From NCBI RefSeq assembly GCF_000699445.3, contig NC_067196.1:85302364-85366363 (forward strand): a stretch of 64,000 nt of DNA, read 5' to 3'. This document shows positions 1 through 11,400 of the stretch, piece after piece. The notes beneath the pieces were generated by a model. The model was not told the origin of the DNA. It made no database searches and worked only from the letters and a program-made list of their open reading frames with translations. The position numbers and the translations under genes are program-made. The DNA comes from Schistosoma haematobium (taxonomy: Eukaryota; Platyhelminthes; Trematoda; Strigeidida; Schistosomatidae). The stretch's first letter is position 1. Each line of letters begins with the position of its first letter.

Positions 1-75
1 ACAGTGCTTCCAGGTTTTCAATAATAGTCTGACAACGATCGATTCATGATCTCAATCAGAATCTAGATTTATCTG
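1..75 (+). repeat. Hammerhead SINE (family B) 3' tail, partial at window edge
   Basis: Begins CAGTGCTTCCAGG, the first bases 3' of the predicted ribozyme cleavage site in this family, and continues to GATTCATGATCTCAATCAGA. Confidence 0.7.
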
Positions 76-237
76 TATTATATTCATGCATCAATTGAAA
101 CTAAGAAATTAATAATTAGAGAAATTATTAGATAACAGAAGATGAAAGATCAACAATAACAGTTTAATTTTATCATACAATCAATCCTAAATTCATATAC
201 TGGAATATTTTTGAAAGATGTACGGCGAGATTTTACT

Positions 238-515
238 TTATAGACGAACCAATTAGGTTTATGATAATAGGTCTTACATTTTGACGCGAAATTCCTTCAT
301 CCATTTGGCTTAATATAGTTTTGGCAGTTCAGCTGATGTCAGTTGGTGATGAAAACCTTCAATCTACTTCCTAACCTTATTCATCAACTGTAAATCATAA
401 TCTCTATTCTTTACACAGGTTTATAATCTTCATTTAACTCTAGTAAGTAGGTAGACATTCTCAAGGTCATTTTAGCGTCGCTCAAAGGTCATCCACAAAT
501 TATATTCTCGCCAGA
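238..515 (+). repeat. Dispersed ~280-bp repeat Y, copy 1
   Basis: Shares a colinear set of words with 50280-50556, 52110-52328 and, inverted, 32235-32530 (CATCAACTGTAAATCATAAT, ACAGGTTTATAA, CATAAATTATA...CTCGCC). No coding frame; function unknown. Confidence 0.65.
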
Positions 516-940
516 CGCATATGTCTTACATTTACATCCCATTTACATTTATGAATTCAGACGCTGAGAATAGCAATCATTCATGCACTTCTGGGCTATT
601 GATAATCCACCAATGCAGACCCGGACTCTGCGTACAAAAACGATACGTCGATCCTCTCACTTTTCTTTGGCGCTAATTCCCTTGGTCTTGGCTTTTTTTA
701 AACTAGTGTTTTGTAATTTTAAACCGTGATCAGTTATTATTGCCCTTAAACAAGTTTTTATTATCATGACTTTTATGTTTTTGATTTTTCTTCATATCTG
801 TCAAGCGAACAATTATCTTTCATGATTCTGATACGTAAATTATTTTCATCCTTCTATTCTCCACTTACTCCTTGATTATTACCTAACCTCACTTGATATT
901 TAAAGTCTCGGATCATTTTAGGATTCAATCTTTTCTATTA
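516..940. other. Unassigned AT-rich stretch
   Basis: No open frame, tandem repeat or match to other parts of the window was noticed. Confidence 0.5.
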
Positions 941-956
941 TTTTATAGACATATAT

Positions 957-1221
957 TGTGATGTTGACAGATATAAGTAGTATTTATCATCGATTGAAAG
1001 TGTAATGCAAGGAGGCAGAAGATTAAGAATATTGAAGAAAAGAGAACGAGAACACAGAGAGAGATTGGTGTGAAAACGAAAGAATAATGAAGTTTGAGAC
1101 AATTGATGGGAATCTCGCAAATGAAGTATTTACTGTATAGTTATCATATCTTACTAAGAGATTCTATAATTTTATGTTCAGTTACATACGATTATTTCCA
1201 CTTGTGTTCTCGTTTACTACA
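957..1221 (-). repeat. MITE-like repeat (TGTAGTG...CACTACA ends), copy 1
   Basis: On the minus strand it begins TGTAGTAAACGAGAACAC and ends near an internal inverted pair ACTACTTATATCTG. About 265 bp. Related copies lie at 2938, 6422, ~7690, 16737 and 58242. Confidence 0.6.
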
Positions 1222-1739
1222 TATTTATCATACAACTAAAAATACAAATGTATAGCTTAAGTAAATGATTCCGTTGAAAGGAAAATTCTCTTCGCTGAAT
1301 TCTCTTTATTATCAATATACGTTTTTCGTTTTACAAAATGGTATATATATAACTTTACAACCATTAATTCCAAATAATTCTATATACTCAATAGTATAAA
1401 CGTATTCAAGCATTAAATCGGCTTAATCAACATAGAATATTAATAATTCAATCTGTTTATCATGTAAACACTTAAACAAAACTCATAAACAAAGAGTATT
1501 TATGTATGGTAATGTAATTTTAACTCGTAAATAAATCATTCAAAACTTAATATCTCCGTGATAACAAATTTTAAAACTATGAGATTGTTGCAATCGAAGA
1601 ATGAATTAGGTGGATTATATTTTGAAAACGTATTAGTATCAAATGCTAAATAAGTATATAGCTTATACATTTTCATACTAAATGTATTACCATAATTCAA
1701 ATACGATCAGCTTATCTTGAGATGGTGGAGAAGATTTGT

Positions 1740-2600
1740 AGCTCAGGTGGATGATTTTGATGGAGTTTCGTTCTCTGAGATGGATAGTTTAGTGATGGAG
1801 CTTTCATCGTTCTTCTGAATGACATCATCAGCACAAACTTCTGGTAGAAGTGAAGTGTTCGAATTGCTCCACATGTGGTTCACAGCTTGTCCTTTACGCC
1901 CCGATGTTGGTTGGTTCTTGTTGACCTTAAACCTATCATTGTTAACTTCTTTGTTTTCGTTGTATCTCCCATTGGTTTGATTTTTGTTCTTATATTTGTG
2001 CACAATTTTCCTGATTGTTGGATCGGTTTCAATGTGCTTGTTTATTGCTGATTGACGTGAGTGTCAAGCTTCTAAAAATTCTTTGGTGTTTTTGGAATTT
2101 TGTCTATCCAAGATTTCCACATTTTTCTAGTCAATGTGTGTCCTCAGTTGTCCATATGCAATGATATAAGTGGGGACATGTCATGGTATTTGACTGCTAA
2201 TTGATCTTCATGAAGGCGAAGATGAAGAGGGCGTCCACTTTGTTCGATGTAGTGTTTTTCGCAGTTCGCATAATTTATTTTCTAGTTGATGTTTGGTTTG
2301 TCTTCTTTTTTCATTTCATCCTTTGGTTTGCATAGGATTGATTGTAGGGCTACTGATAGTTTGTGCGCAACACTCATTTCGAAGGTTTTCAGCAGTTTTG
2401 CTGTCGTTTCTGATATGTCTTTTATGTATGGTAGGGCGATCCTTTTGCTGATTTCTGTGCTTGACTTCGATTCTGATAATGCGTGCGGCTGGTTATTTTT
2501 TGATGAAGTTGATTGGGTAGCCGTTCTTTCAAAGGATGGTCTTCAAGTATTTTTCATCATTTTTTCTTGCTGTAATTGTGTTGCAGTGTGTCCTAGCCCT
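1740..2600 (-). pseudogene. Decayed GIY-YIG (Penelope-like) element, C-terminal part and 3' tail
   Basis: On the minus strand three frames, broken by stops, give recognisable pieces: ALPYIKDISETTAKLLKTF, a GIY-YIG-like CEKHYIEQSGRPLHLRLHE with the usual His/Arg pattern, then an Asn/Lys-rich tail (KNKNQTNGR) and ADDVIQKNDESSITKLS. This is a different Penelope lineage from the 43.7-kb copy. The same tail recurs at 10985-11400, 29835-29960 and 61440-61660. Confidence 0.6.
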
Positions 2601-2937
2601 CTTGAACAAGGTTTGTACGCTTATCTAGATTATTATGTGAATATATATACGTATATGACATGGCTGCTAATTCTGTGGAAAACAGTCTCTTTATGCTACA
2701 GATACATCATCGTAATAACTACCGACTAGTATAAAACATAGGTTCAAAACTTCTTTTCAGTAGTCATCGTATATATTCATTTTGAATTTACTTCAGCATA
2801 GAAAACAGTGTACATGAATGATTAGCGAAATATGAAAAAGATGACAGTGAATTACGTAGCATAGTTTATAGAAAAATAATTTCTTATAATGATCTGTTAG
2901 ACGTAGGAAAGAAAAAAAAGTAAATCATAATCAAATT

Positions 2938-3205
2938 GTAGTAAACAGAACACCAGTGGGTACAGAGCACAGAATTATAGAACATCTCGATAAAATCTGA
3001 GAATCATATAGTAAATGCTTAATTCGCAAAATGTCCATCAATTGTCTTCAAATGGCTCAAACTTCATTGTCCTTGCATTTTCATACAAATTACATTCTAT
3101 GTCCCATTCTTTAATGTTCGATCCTCTTGTCTCTTTGCTGCCAGACATTCTGTTCCTGACTAATATCATATACTACTTATGTCGATTTAATTAGAACACA
3201 CCACA
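2938..3205 (+). repeat. MITE-like repeat, copy 2
   Basis: TGTAGTAAACAGAACACCAG start and CACACCACA end; shares CCATCAATTGTCT, TTTTCATAC and ATACTACTTATGT with the other copies in the same order. Confidence 0.6.
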
Positions 3206-3394
3206 AAATAACCGATTGTATTTTAGAAGTCAAATAATTTTAGCAATAATAAATAATTAGAATTTCCATAAATCATGTTTTATACAAGTGACCTTGAATG
3301 CATATCTTTCCCTCTTAGTTTTGTATTTTGTTTCCTTTTTCTTTTTTTATTATTTTTAATGAACAACTTAATTAAAAAGGCGACGTGCGATGTT

Positions 3395-3856
3395 CAGTGG
3401 TATAGGAGTAGGTTGGAAGAAAGCTAGGGGCGGCCAAACCAAAACATGGCACAAGTCCATGAAGTCACTGACAAGTGGTCTGAGTCATGTTGGTAGGTGT
3501 AGACTACCTGGTTGGTATCCGCGAGATGATAGCAACCGATGATTAGAGACCCTGAATGACATGGCTCAAAATCGTTTGCATTGGCGCAGGTGCATACACT
3601 CTTTGTGTTCTCCCAAATTTCGATCTCCTGATTCCTCCTTGTCTCTTTTTTTTCTCCTCTCAAATTTATTTCACTGTATTATGCTCTTTAAGTAACACCT
3701 CTAAACACTAATTTTCCCGATTACTGCCTATACTCTTATTACCTCTACCACTACGGGATTTGAATCAACCACTGCATCTCTATGCTAATGTGGTATGGCA
3801 ACTCGAACTGATGTACGTACGTACGAAGTTCTACGTTGTTACTGACTGACTGACTA
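3395..3856 (+). pseudogene. RTE-like family 2, 3' fragment
   Basis: Contains GGTTGGAAGAAAGCTAGGGG, GACATGGCTCAAAATCG and the terminal ACTGACTGACTGACT. More diverged than the 26.9- and 38.7-kb copies. Confidence 0.7.
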
Positions 3857-4600
3857 ATTAAAAAGGGGATAAATGATTCACTATAACAAACATATTAAAC
3901 ATTCCTTTTTATTCATTTATTTTTATTTTGTTTTTTGAAATGTTAATTTCTTATTGTTGCCAAGTAATAGTTTAATGAAATTCAATTATAATTGTGCTTT
4001 GAATTATTCCAGAATTTTTCGAACAGACCATATCTATACAATAATGACAAATAATAATTAATATTATTATAAAGAAAACGTATATTCAATTTAGTCTATT
4101 AATGCAACATACATTAGTTTTTTTTTTAAGAGAAAAAACAATAAAAAACTAATTTACACATGGAAATCTACTCATCCTACAAATCACAATTGTAATAAAG
4201 CGTAAATCAAATAGGTCAAATGAAAACTTACACGAAGTAAGAAGACAAAAAAATCTAGTTATAAGTTACATTAGAAAAATAAATAAATAAACGAAATTCA
4301 GTTGAACAACAATTAGGTCACTATGACAACACAAATGATGAGAAGGAAAAAACGACAATACATAATTGAATAAAGAAAGCAAAAGGAAGAAAAAAGAAAA
4401 GAAAAGAAAGAAGAATAGATTAATTGAATTGAAATGAATAGAAGTAAAATAATAATGACATATATTTATTGTTACAAAACATTAAGTATTCATTATTGTT
4501 TCTTATTTGAACAAATTCATAAATGTTGATTTGGTACATAAATATATTTAAAATTACAATAGATTTTAAACAATTCAGTAATGATTTTCACTGATTGTAT
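3857..4600. other. Unassigned AT-rich stretch with A/G simple sequence
   Basis: An AGAAAAGAAAAG-type purine run at about 4380-4415. Nothing else recognised. Confidence 0.5.
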
Positions 4601-4603
4601 AGT

Positions 4604-5013
4604 TTAAAGTAGTATCGTGTTTCAATAGTTGAGATCATGAGTCAATTAAAGCTAGATCACCATTGAACACCTGGGAGAACTAGACGGCCGTTTCGTCCCT
4701 TTGTGAGACTCCTCAGCAGTGCGCATCCACCACCCCGTCTTGCGGGATTCGAACGCAGAACCTATTGATCTCGCGCGTGAGCGCTTAACTTCTAGACCAC
4801 TGAACTGACCGGCATCCAATGGTTTTAATGTCTCATTTCAACTAATTCACGAAAGTGAGTGACACATCCATCATTTTCATTAGTGAGTTAATATCTCATA
4901 ATAGACGCGGCTGTCCAGTGCTTCCAGGTTTTTCATTATCGTCTAGCTTCAATTGACTGATGATCTGAACTATTGAAATTACTACAATCTCCACAAAACC
5001 CCTTTCTGATATT
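4604..5013. repeat. Fold-back hammerhead SINE (family B)
   Basis: Left arm (minus tail) TTGAGATCATGAGTCAATT at about 4629, then a minus tRNA-like body with B-box complement (GGGATTCGAACGC, 4741-4753) and 5' body, then a plus tail CCAGTGCTTCCAGG from about 4916 to the AAACCCCTTTCTGATA end. The two tails face each other about 220 bp apart. Confidence 0.8.
4677..4722 (-). ncRNA. Hammerhead ribozyme motif (type I, minimal stem III), intact core
   Basis: Reading minus: stem I GCACTG, core CTGAGGA (4716-4710), stem II GTCT/GGAC with one G-U, core GAAA, stem III ACGGCCGT, cleavage triplet GTC, stem I return strand TAGTTC (five of six pairs including one wobble). All conserved core bases are present. 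Self-cleavage would fall between 4683 and 4682 on the minus strand. Confidence 0.7.
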
Positions 5014-6420
5014 TTCTTGTTGTTTAAAAATAAAACAAATAGCTGAGCTTTATTTAGTTCAGATAGTCAGTAGAAGAAGAATTAGCTAACATCAAGTTAA
5101 TAGACCATAGCTCGTATACTAGTTAAATTTTTTTAAATACTAATATTTGTTGTTACAGAGGAGATTAGAATGATTTGTATTGTTTATTTTGGAAAAATGT
5201 CGCCTGTTATTCTAATATGCATGTTTGAATACGGGATGATTGTCTAAATAATAAATCATGCATTCCATTTGAAAATTTTGTTTTTATTAATATACATTTT
5301 GTGGCATTTAGAAAAAAGATTATACTGAGAAGGATTCATAGAGATTGTTGGGTTTTATTGTTTACATCAAGTGTTTAGTAGTAATAAAATTTCGGAGAAG
5401 TCGTGACCAATGGATTTAAACTATGATAGTTATAAAACAGATATACACTAATGTAACATAATTAAAAAATACTACCAGTTAACTGAAGTTAGAAACGTAC
5501 ATAATTGGAAAATGTCTCAGTGTTTGGATGTTAATTGCTCTCCACAAGACTTGACAGACCTGAGTTTAATCCTGAGTGAGCTTGTGAATGCTCACTTCTG
5601 AGACCCGTTCATGATGTAAATTGTGAGATCATAATGTTTTCTGTTTAATGCGTCATACGTTCGAATATAATCATCACTCAAATATTCTGTTTGGTTCGAC
5701 ATTCGTAATAATGGACTGTAGTAAAAATAAAGTGAACTTATACTTTCCATCACGACTATGGAAAGGAAAACATCAACACATTTATTTCCTGTGGATTTAC
5801 AATTTTGTTTCACATTGCTAAACTGCCGATGCTTTTGTCTAGCATGTCTGGTTTTTATCTTGATCTACTTTCAATGAAGGCATATGGTATGGGAAATTTG
5901 CTGCACTCCTAAAGATTAGGCAAATTGATAAATTCAGGCAGAGATCTTCCAGTATGGTAAACTGCTTTATAAACATCAATGAATGCGTTTTGTACAAGCG
6001 AGTACCATTCGATAGTTATCAGTGTAGAAAATTTTACTAAGAGTTCATGAGTCATTTCATTAGTAAAACGTTCTTCAGAGATAAATTAGTCGATTGTATG
6101 AGTGGTTATACTTTCACATTCAAATCAAAGAACCTTAATTGATACATAATTTTGACTTGAATTTTTTGATGATCTTTCAATTATTGTTAAACATTTATAG
6201 CGATACTGTTAGTTGCAATTAAATGTTCACTAGTTAGTGGCCAGTGTCATATTTCTCTAGTCCTTTAGTACTGAGGGAGTTCCATTGATCAAATTGCATT
6301 TTGGTCAATAATTTAAGTGACCCAACATTGGGTGCACTATAAGGTGGGATGTTAGGTGGTTAAAAATAGTCGACAGTAAACTATACAATATCTCAGTCTC
6401 TAAAGCTAAGTGATGCATGT
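5014..6420. other. Unassigned AT-rich stretch
   Basis: No supported exon or recognised repeat. A 73-codon minus frame at 5592-5813 has no splice context or similarity that I can defend. Confidence 0.5.
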
Positions 6421-6421
6421 C

Positions 6422-6680
6422 TGTAGTGAACAAGAACACGAGTGGGGACAGTCGAACCATATAGTAAATACATCATTTGCAGAATATCAATCCATCGTCT
6501 AAAACTTGACTGTTTCTGTTGCAAACATCAATCCATTGTCTCAGATTTCATTGTTCATGAATTTTCATACCGATTGCTTTCCGTTCCTGTTCTTTCTTCA
6601 TCGACCATCTACTGAAATACAATTCATGCCTGATCACTATTATATACTACTTATGTGGATATAAGTACCCACACCATACA
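6422..6680 (+). repeat. MITE-like repeat, copy 3
   Basis: Starts TGTAGTGAACAAGAACACG and carries ATCCATTGTCTCA, TTTTCATACCG and ATACTACTTATGTGG, ending near CACACCATACA. Confidence 0.6.
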
Positions 6681-7002
6681 ACAAATACAACTTGTTGATG
6701 CATGATAACTAGAAAAAGAAACCTCAATCACGAAAATTTTCTTGCCAACTACCATCAACTATCTTGATATCTGAATCAAGTTCAATGACTAGAAAAAAAA
6801 ATAAAAGAAAAACTAATTTTACTCTGTCGAAATTCATAAATTTTATTTCTAATCTTGCTCATTATTTTCTTTATTTGCACATTATCAAATAGAAATGCTA
6901 ATTCATGCATATGACTTTTTGTATGTTAATGAATATTTTCTCGATCAGTTTATTTTATGAATTGACCCTTAATTTAGTTCTCAAATCACAACTGTGAAAA
7001 TC

Positions 7003-7042
7003 TACAACAACAACAACAACGACCACAGCAACAACAACAAAG
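7003..7042 (+). repeat. (CAA)n microsatellite
   Basis: AACAACAACAACAACG then CAGCAACAACAACAA. Not in a supported coding frame. Confidence 0.8.
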
Positions 7043-7429
7043 AAATGAAAGAAATAATCAGTTTTCAATAATTGAAAAGATAAATTGAGTAATTTGAGCT
7101 GAATACCCATAAATTCTTTCCAAGTAGAAAAGTTAGTTCTATTCTTAATATCCTAAAAAGTTATGGGTCAAATAAAACATTTGTTACTTTTAATTTGTTA
7201 TTTTAATTCATTCTTTGAGCAATACAAAAAAATGTTTACTATATTTGTATGTCATCTTTATAAAGTTGAATAGATTATAATGAATATTAGTAGTATGTAT
7301 ATAAATACGAGTATTTATGAGCATACTGAAAAACGGAACTTTTATTTTTTGAGATTCCAGTGGTTTTACCATCTTCTTTAACTAGGTGTTAATGCTAACA
7401 ATACCTTATTAGTTAAAATATTCGCTTGA

Positions 7430-7680
7430 TGAATCATTCCTCTTTGCTCTAAAGATCTGATGAGCTATCTACATTCGATACCTGCTCAGCAGCTGCACGC
7501 CTCACTGCCTTCCTCCATTGGCAGCAACTGAAACAGTCAACACCGACCCAGACAGAACACTCCACTCGACTTCACCTTCTCGTATCGAACCTCCCTAATT
7601 AGTGTCTCCTCTCTAGACTCTAAGATGGCGTCCACAGATTTGCATCCTTTCCGCCTCCTGGTTGGCGGCGACATCAAATG
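7430..7680. other. GC-richer unidentified block
   Basis: Noticeably less AT-rich than its surroundings, with words such as GCAGCAGCTGCACGCC and CCTCCTGGTTGGCGGCG, which look like old coding or retroelement sequence. No frame could be assigned. Confidence 0.35.
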
Positions 7681-7687
7681 TAACAAA

Positions 7688-7918
7688 AGAAGACACACAC
7701 GTTGAGACAACCAAATGTATTTCAAGACAAACACATAGAGTACTTTCATTCGAAAAACCCCCTAGATTGTCTTATACTTCATCGTTTCTTCACTGCCATA
7801 ACAATTACTCTCTGTTTATCTTCCATTCAATTATTAAAACCTTCTGCTGCTAGGTTTTCAATTTTCGAGTGGTGTTACATACTACTTATGTTGGCAGATA
7901 TAAGTAGTATACACCACA
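7688..7918 (+). repeat. MITE-like repeat, copy 4 (5' end degraded)
   Basis: Shares CACTGCCATAACAATTACTCTCTG-type and TGGCAGATATAAGTAGTA sequence with the other copies and ends at CACCACA. The spurious frames here are not genes. Confidence 0.5.
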
Positions 7919-7919
7919 A

Positions 7920-8139
7920 TAATTCCCTTTATTATCTTAAAGAGAGAAAAAATAAAGATTGGTGCAGACATTTCCTTGATATAGAGCATCAAGTGGATAC
8001 ACTGAAGTCTTTCAAGATGTTTCATATACAATATAACTTCAATCTTCTGATATTTGCCGAAGCTATATTGATCATACTCCTAAAACCACATCTATGTATG
8101 CAAAAGGAAGCAGTGATAAATCTTTCTTTGCTCTGGTAA
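7920..8139 (+). pseudogene. Penelope-like element, C-terminal fragment
   Basis: The frame ends in HQVDTLKSFKMF, LLIFAEAI and LCMQKEAVINLSLLW then stop, matching by eye the C-terminal pattern of the minus-strand fragment at 31694-31948 (HHVDTLQSFKVI, LLKFAEAV, VQKEMVINLSLPW). This is a third Penelope lineage. 5' truncated where it meets a MITE-like repeat. Confidence 0.65.
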
Positions 8140-8329
8140 CAATACATCCTTTTTATTACATCGTTCAACTCTTTCCGAAGTTTTGACTACATGATTGTCA
8201 ATTTTCTTTAATTCATAATTGGCTGGCTGATATGTTTTTTTATTATCATTAATCTGTTTCCAGTTGACTCAATTTAAACGCTTTAAGTTTAGAGTTAAAG
8301 CGGTTCGCGTGGGAGACTATTCTTTTAAT

Positions 8330-8402
8330 ATATTACTTACCTATCCCTGTTACTCCCAATGGAGCATAGGCCGCCGACCAGCATTCCCCAACCCACTCTT
8401 TT
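8330..8402 (-). pseudogene. RTE-like family 1, minimal 3' fragment
   Basis: Plus-strand TTACTTACCTATCC, then CCAATGGAGCATAGGCC and ACCAGCATTC match the complement of the last ~70 bp of the family. Confidence 0.5.
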
Positions 8403-9654
8403 AACCCACTCATTTAATATATAAGCTATCTTAAACAAGTTGATGAAAGTGATTGATATACATGGATAGTATTCAGAATTTTGATTTATTTGGTTTAATA
8501 TTTATTTAGCGTACATCAGACGACTGATAATTTTACAGTTAGAAACGAAATAGTGTTTACTGAATGAAATGGACCAACTGTAAGGATTCATTTTACATCT
8601 ATCCTTCACTTATACATGAATACAGGGTGTCTGTGAAATGAAATAATGTTTTCTCAGCAAATCAGTGCAAAGAATCAATTAAGGGTACAAATTCGAATAG
8701 TTAAATATCAAAATTCTAGAAAGAAGAAACTTTATTATTACTGCTGAATTTTCAAAAGCCTGTTAATTATGTTGTATATGAAATCAACATACACATTGAC
8801 ATGAACTTCATTTATCAACCATCAAACGAAAAGTCAATCAGTCAGATCATCAGTATTCAATGGGAAATTAAAACATGATCACCAGGCTTAACGGTCTAAC
8901 ATCATGGTATACATATTTATTTGAGTTTTATTAGTCTAAAAAATTCTGCAAGAAACCTTTGACCTATACTTTGTATTAACTGAGGTGCATTAACGAGAAG
9001 CATCTGAAGTTGAAACGGAACATGTACTCAGCGGGATTTGGATCTTAATTGAACAGCATTAAAACAAATACCCTACTGTTGAGGTATTCTCGACAACATC
9101 AATCTCGTGAAGACTGACATATATAGAAACCGTAACGATGCAGTTTCAAAATAATTAAATAAAAATGATTTTGATATATGAGAAAATAATTAAAGATCTG
9201 ATGCATATCTCATACGTATTGTTCCGTTTATCATCTTAAAGTTAATAAAAACAAAGATTTAAGTAGTATAATGTGAATTCTCTTTATTTCGTTTAGTTTC
9301 TTTTCAGCTGTATGCAACCTGTTATATTTAACAATCAATAGTATAAAGTGGACTAATAATCTTTACAGAGATGTGTTTAGTTGGAAGCTGTTCGTAGCAT
9401 TCATCAGTATAGTATATCGAGAATGTTAGAAAATCTACGAAGCTAAACAAAATAAAATCTGTCTAATATATTTCACATGGAAGAAAACTTTAAAATGTTG
9501 ATAGTAATAATAATAATAAAAGTCAATAAAGTTAGAAATAAGTGGTTACATAATAAACAGATGCCAATGCTAAGAATAAAATAAGTTAGACAAGACAATC
9601 AGTTCACAGAAAGAGTTGGGTTGAATTCTGTTAATTAACAAAAAAGTAGTAATG
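8403..9654. other. Unassigned AT-rich stretch
   Basis: No open frame above background and no match to repeats named here. Confidence 0.5.
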
Positions 9655-9790
9655 CTGCAAAGGTGTAGAAAGATAAATAACCATTTACGTCTAAACGCGC
9701 AGATCAGGTTTTTGGCGCTTGATAAATACAGCCACGACAAATTTTAGAAGACTGGAGCATCGGTGTTTAATGCTACATTTGAAAGATTTC
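9655..9790 (-). pseudogene. Penelope-like element, C-terminal fragment
   Basis: Minus-strand translation gives DCLKSFK, then SSLLKFVVAVFIKRQKPDLRV and a broken MVI.LS end, the same lineage as 7920-8139 and 31694-31948. Confidence 0.55.
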
Positions 9791-9964
9791 AAACAATCGA
9801 CCTAATATCCTGTACCTTGGAGTGATTCAGAGATTTCAATATTGGAAGTAATTTTCCCTTTAATCTAAGGCTTTCAGGAACAAATTGAAGAAATTGAAGA
9901 TAAACCCTCTTTTGTGTTCGACAGTTATAGCTGCTTCGGCAGGTACTTGTAACTTAACAAGGGC

Positions 9965-10362
9965 GGCCTGCTTGAGCATCTCGGCTACCTGTTCCTGCCA
10001 TCTAGATATTTCAACAAGTTATCTATTTTTGTTTGTTTTAATAAATCATTATGTTTATTAATCGCATGACACATTCTGCTGCGTTTCTGAAAAGTGTACA
10101 ACCTTTTGTTGTCAAAGTTACAAAAAACTCAATAAAAGACAATGTGGTTGCTGGCAATATATAGCGAAAAGAATGCACATTATTCAGATGTTCATTTACT
10201 GAACTGCTAACATCTAACTGGCGATCACTGAATATTTATCGCCAGGACCGACCAAGAAGAAAGAAACAGAAACTTGTTGAAATACTTTACGCTGAGAATT
10301 CTATATTGTACCGAAAATATAATATTGATTAAAGCTGATAATAATAATAAATTTTTATTAAC
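9965..10362 (+). repeat. Unclassified repeat X with conserved coding-like block, copy 1
   Basis: Aligns over about 350 bp with 26770-27595 when the nested element there is removed. Translation reads FLKSVQPFVVKVT, NVVAGN, RKECTLFR, NIYRQDRP, KLVEILYAENS, LYRKYN, close to copy 2 in the same frame. It ends in AATAATAATAA, a non-LTR-like 3' tail. One stop (TAG) interrupts copy 1. Confidence 0.55.
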
Positions 10363-10769
10363 ACAGTTGGTGGTAACATAAAGATATGATCACTTTTGGT
10401 TGAGTTATTTGTGAGGACGATCCAGGAGTGAGCTCAAGGAAGCCCTAAGAAGCTCAGAAAGAGCAGTCTAATCATCTTTTGGAAGAATATTCTAGAATCT
10501 ACACGTGCAGTTTCCCGATCGGACAATCATAATAACCCCCTGTGTGAGGATTGGATAGCTATAATAATGATTCCGTTTTTACTAAAAACTATATATACGT
10601 GACAGTTTTGTACCATAATTTGACACTGTCTGGAGTAACATTCCTTTCACTAGTCTTCTGTCTTCTCGGTTCTAGTGTTTAAGCTATAAGCAGTATGTCA
10701 AGAATATAAGCTCCAGATATAACATTATTAAACATGCTGTTTGATAAATTATTAGTTGAGCTGCAGTGT

Positions 10770-10935
10770 ACCTGCCTACTTACTTGCTTACGCCTGTTAC
10801 CCCTCGTGAAGGAGCATAGGCCGCCCACAAAGATTCTCTATAGAACTCTGTCCTGGACAATCCTTTCTGGTGTTTTTTCCGGTTGCTACTCGTTCTTTTC
10901 ACGTCTACTTTCGATTGCCGAAGCAATTTGTTCTT
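10770..10935 (-). pseudogene. RTE-like family 1, short 3' terminal fragment
   Basis: On the plus strand it begins TACTTACTTGCTTACGCC, the complement of the family tail, and continues through GGAGCATAGGCCGCCCAC and TGTCCTGGACAATCC. Confidence 0.6.
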
Positions 10936-10979
10936 TGCTCTTTCTTATTTTCTTTTTCTTTCAAGATTCCATGAATTGA

Positions 10980-11400
10980 TATAATCGAGGATATGTGGAC
11001 AATTGTGAACACAAATTCGACAGGAAAAATATTGAGATCTGGGATAGAGGGAATACTAAGAACACCAGGGAATTTTTAGAAGCTTGGTCTTCAATCAACA
11101 AACACATTCTGTCAACCAAACAAAAAATTAAGGACAACTATAAGACCAAGAATCAAATCAAAGGGGACGCATTCAAGATAAAGGAGTTGACAATGACAGG
11201 TCAACGGTAAACAATAATCAGTCAAAGTCGAGGTCTACAGAACAAGCTGAGAATCGAACACTCCACTTCTGCCTGAGTTTTTGCTGATAATTACGTTCAG
11301 AATAGCAAAGAAAGCTGCATGACCAAACCATACAGCTCGGAACAAAACTCCACCTGAGCTACGAATCTCCTCCGATTAAATGTTTATACTGTACGTAAAC
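10980..11400 (+). pseudogene. Penelope-like C-terminal fragment, same family as 1740-2600
   Basis: A 71-codon frame at 10995 reads EHKFDRKNIEIWDRGNTKN followed by TREFLEAWSSINKHI, a pattern common near the end of GIY-YIG retroelement proteins. After the stop the sequence continues with the same tail as at 1.7 kb, now broken. 5' truncated; an RTE fragment in the opposite orientation lies just upstream. Confidence 0.55.

Noticed and set aside
2286..2729. 147-codon plus frame with hydrophobic stretches
   Set aside because: Antisense to the decayed Penelope-like element; composition is that of the complement.
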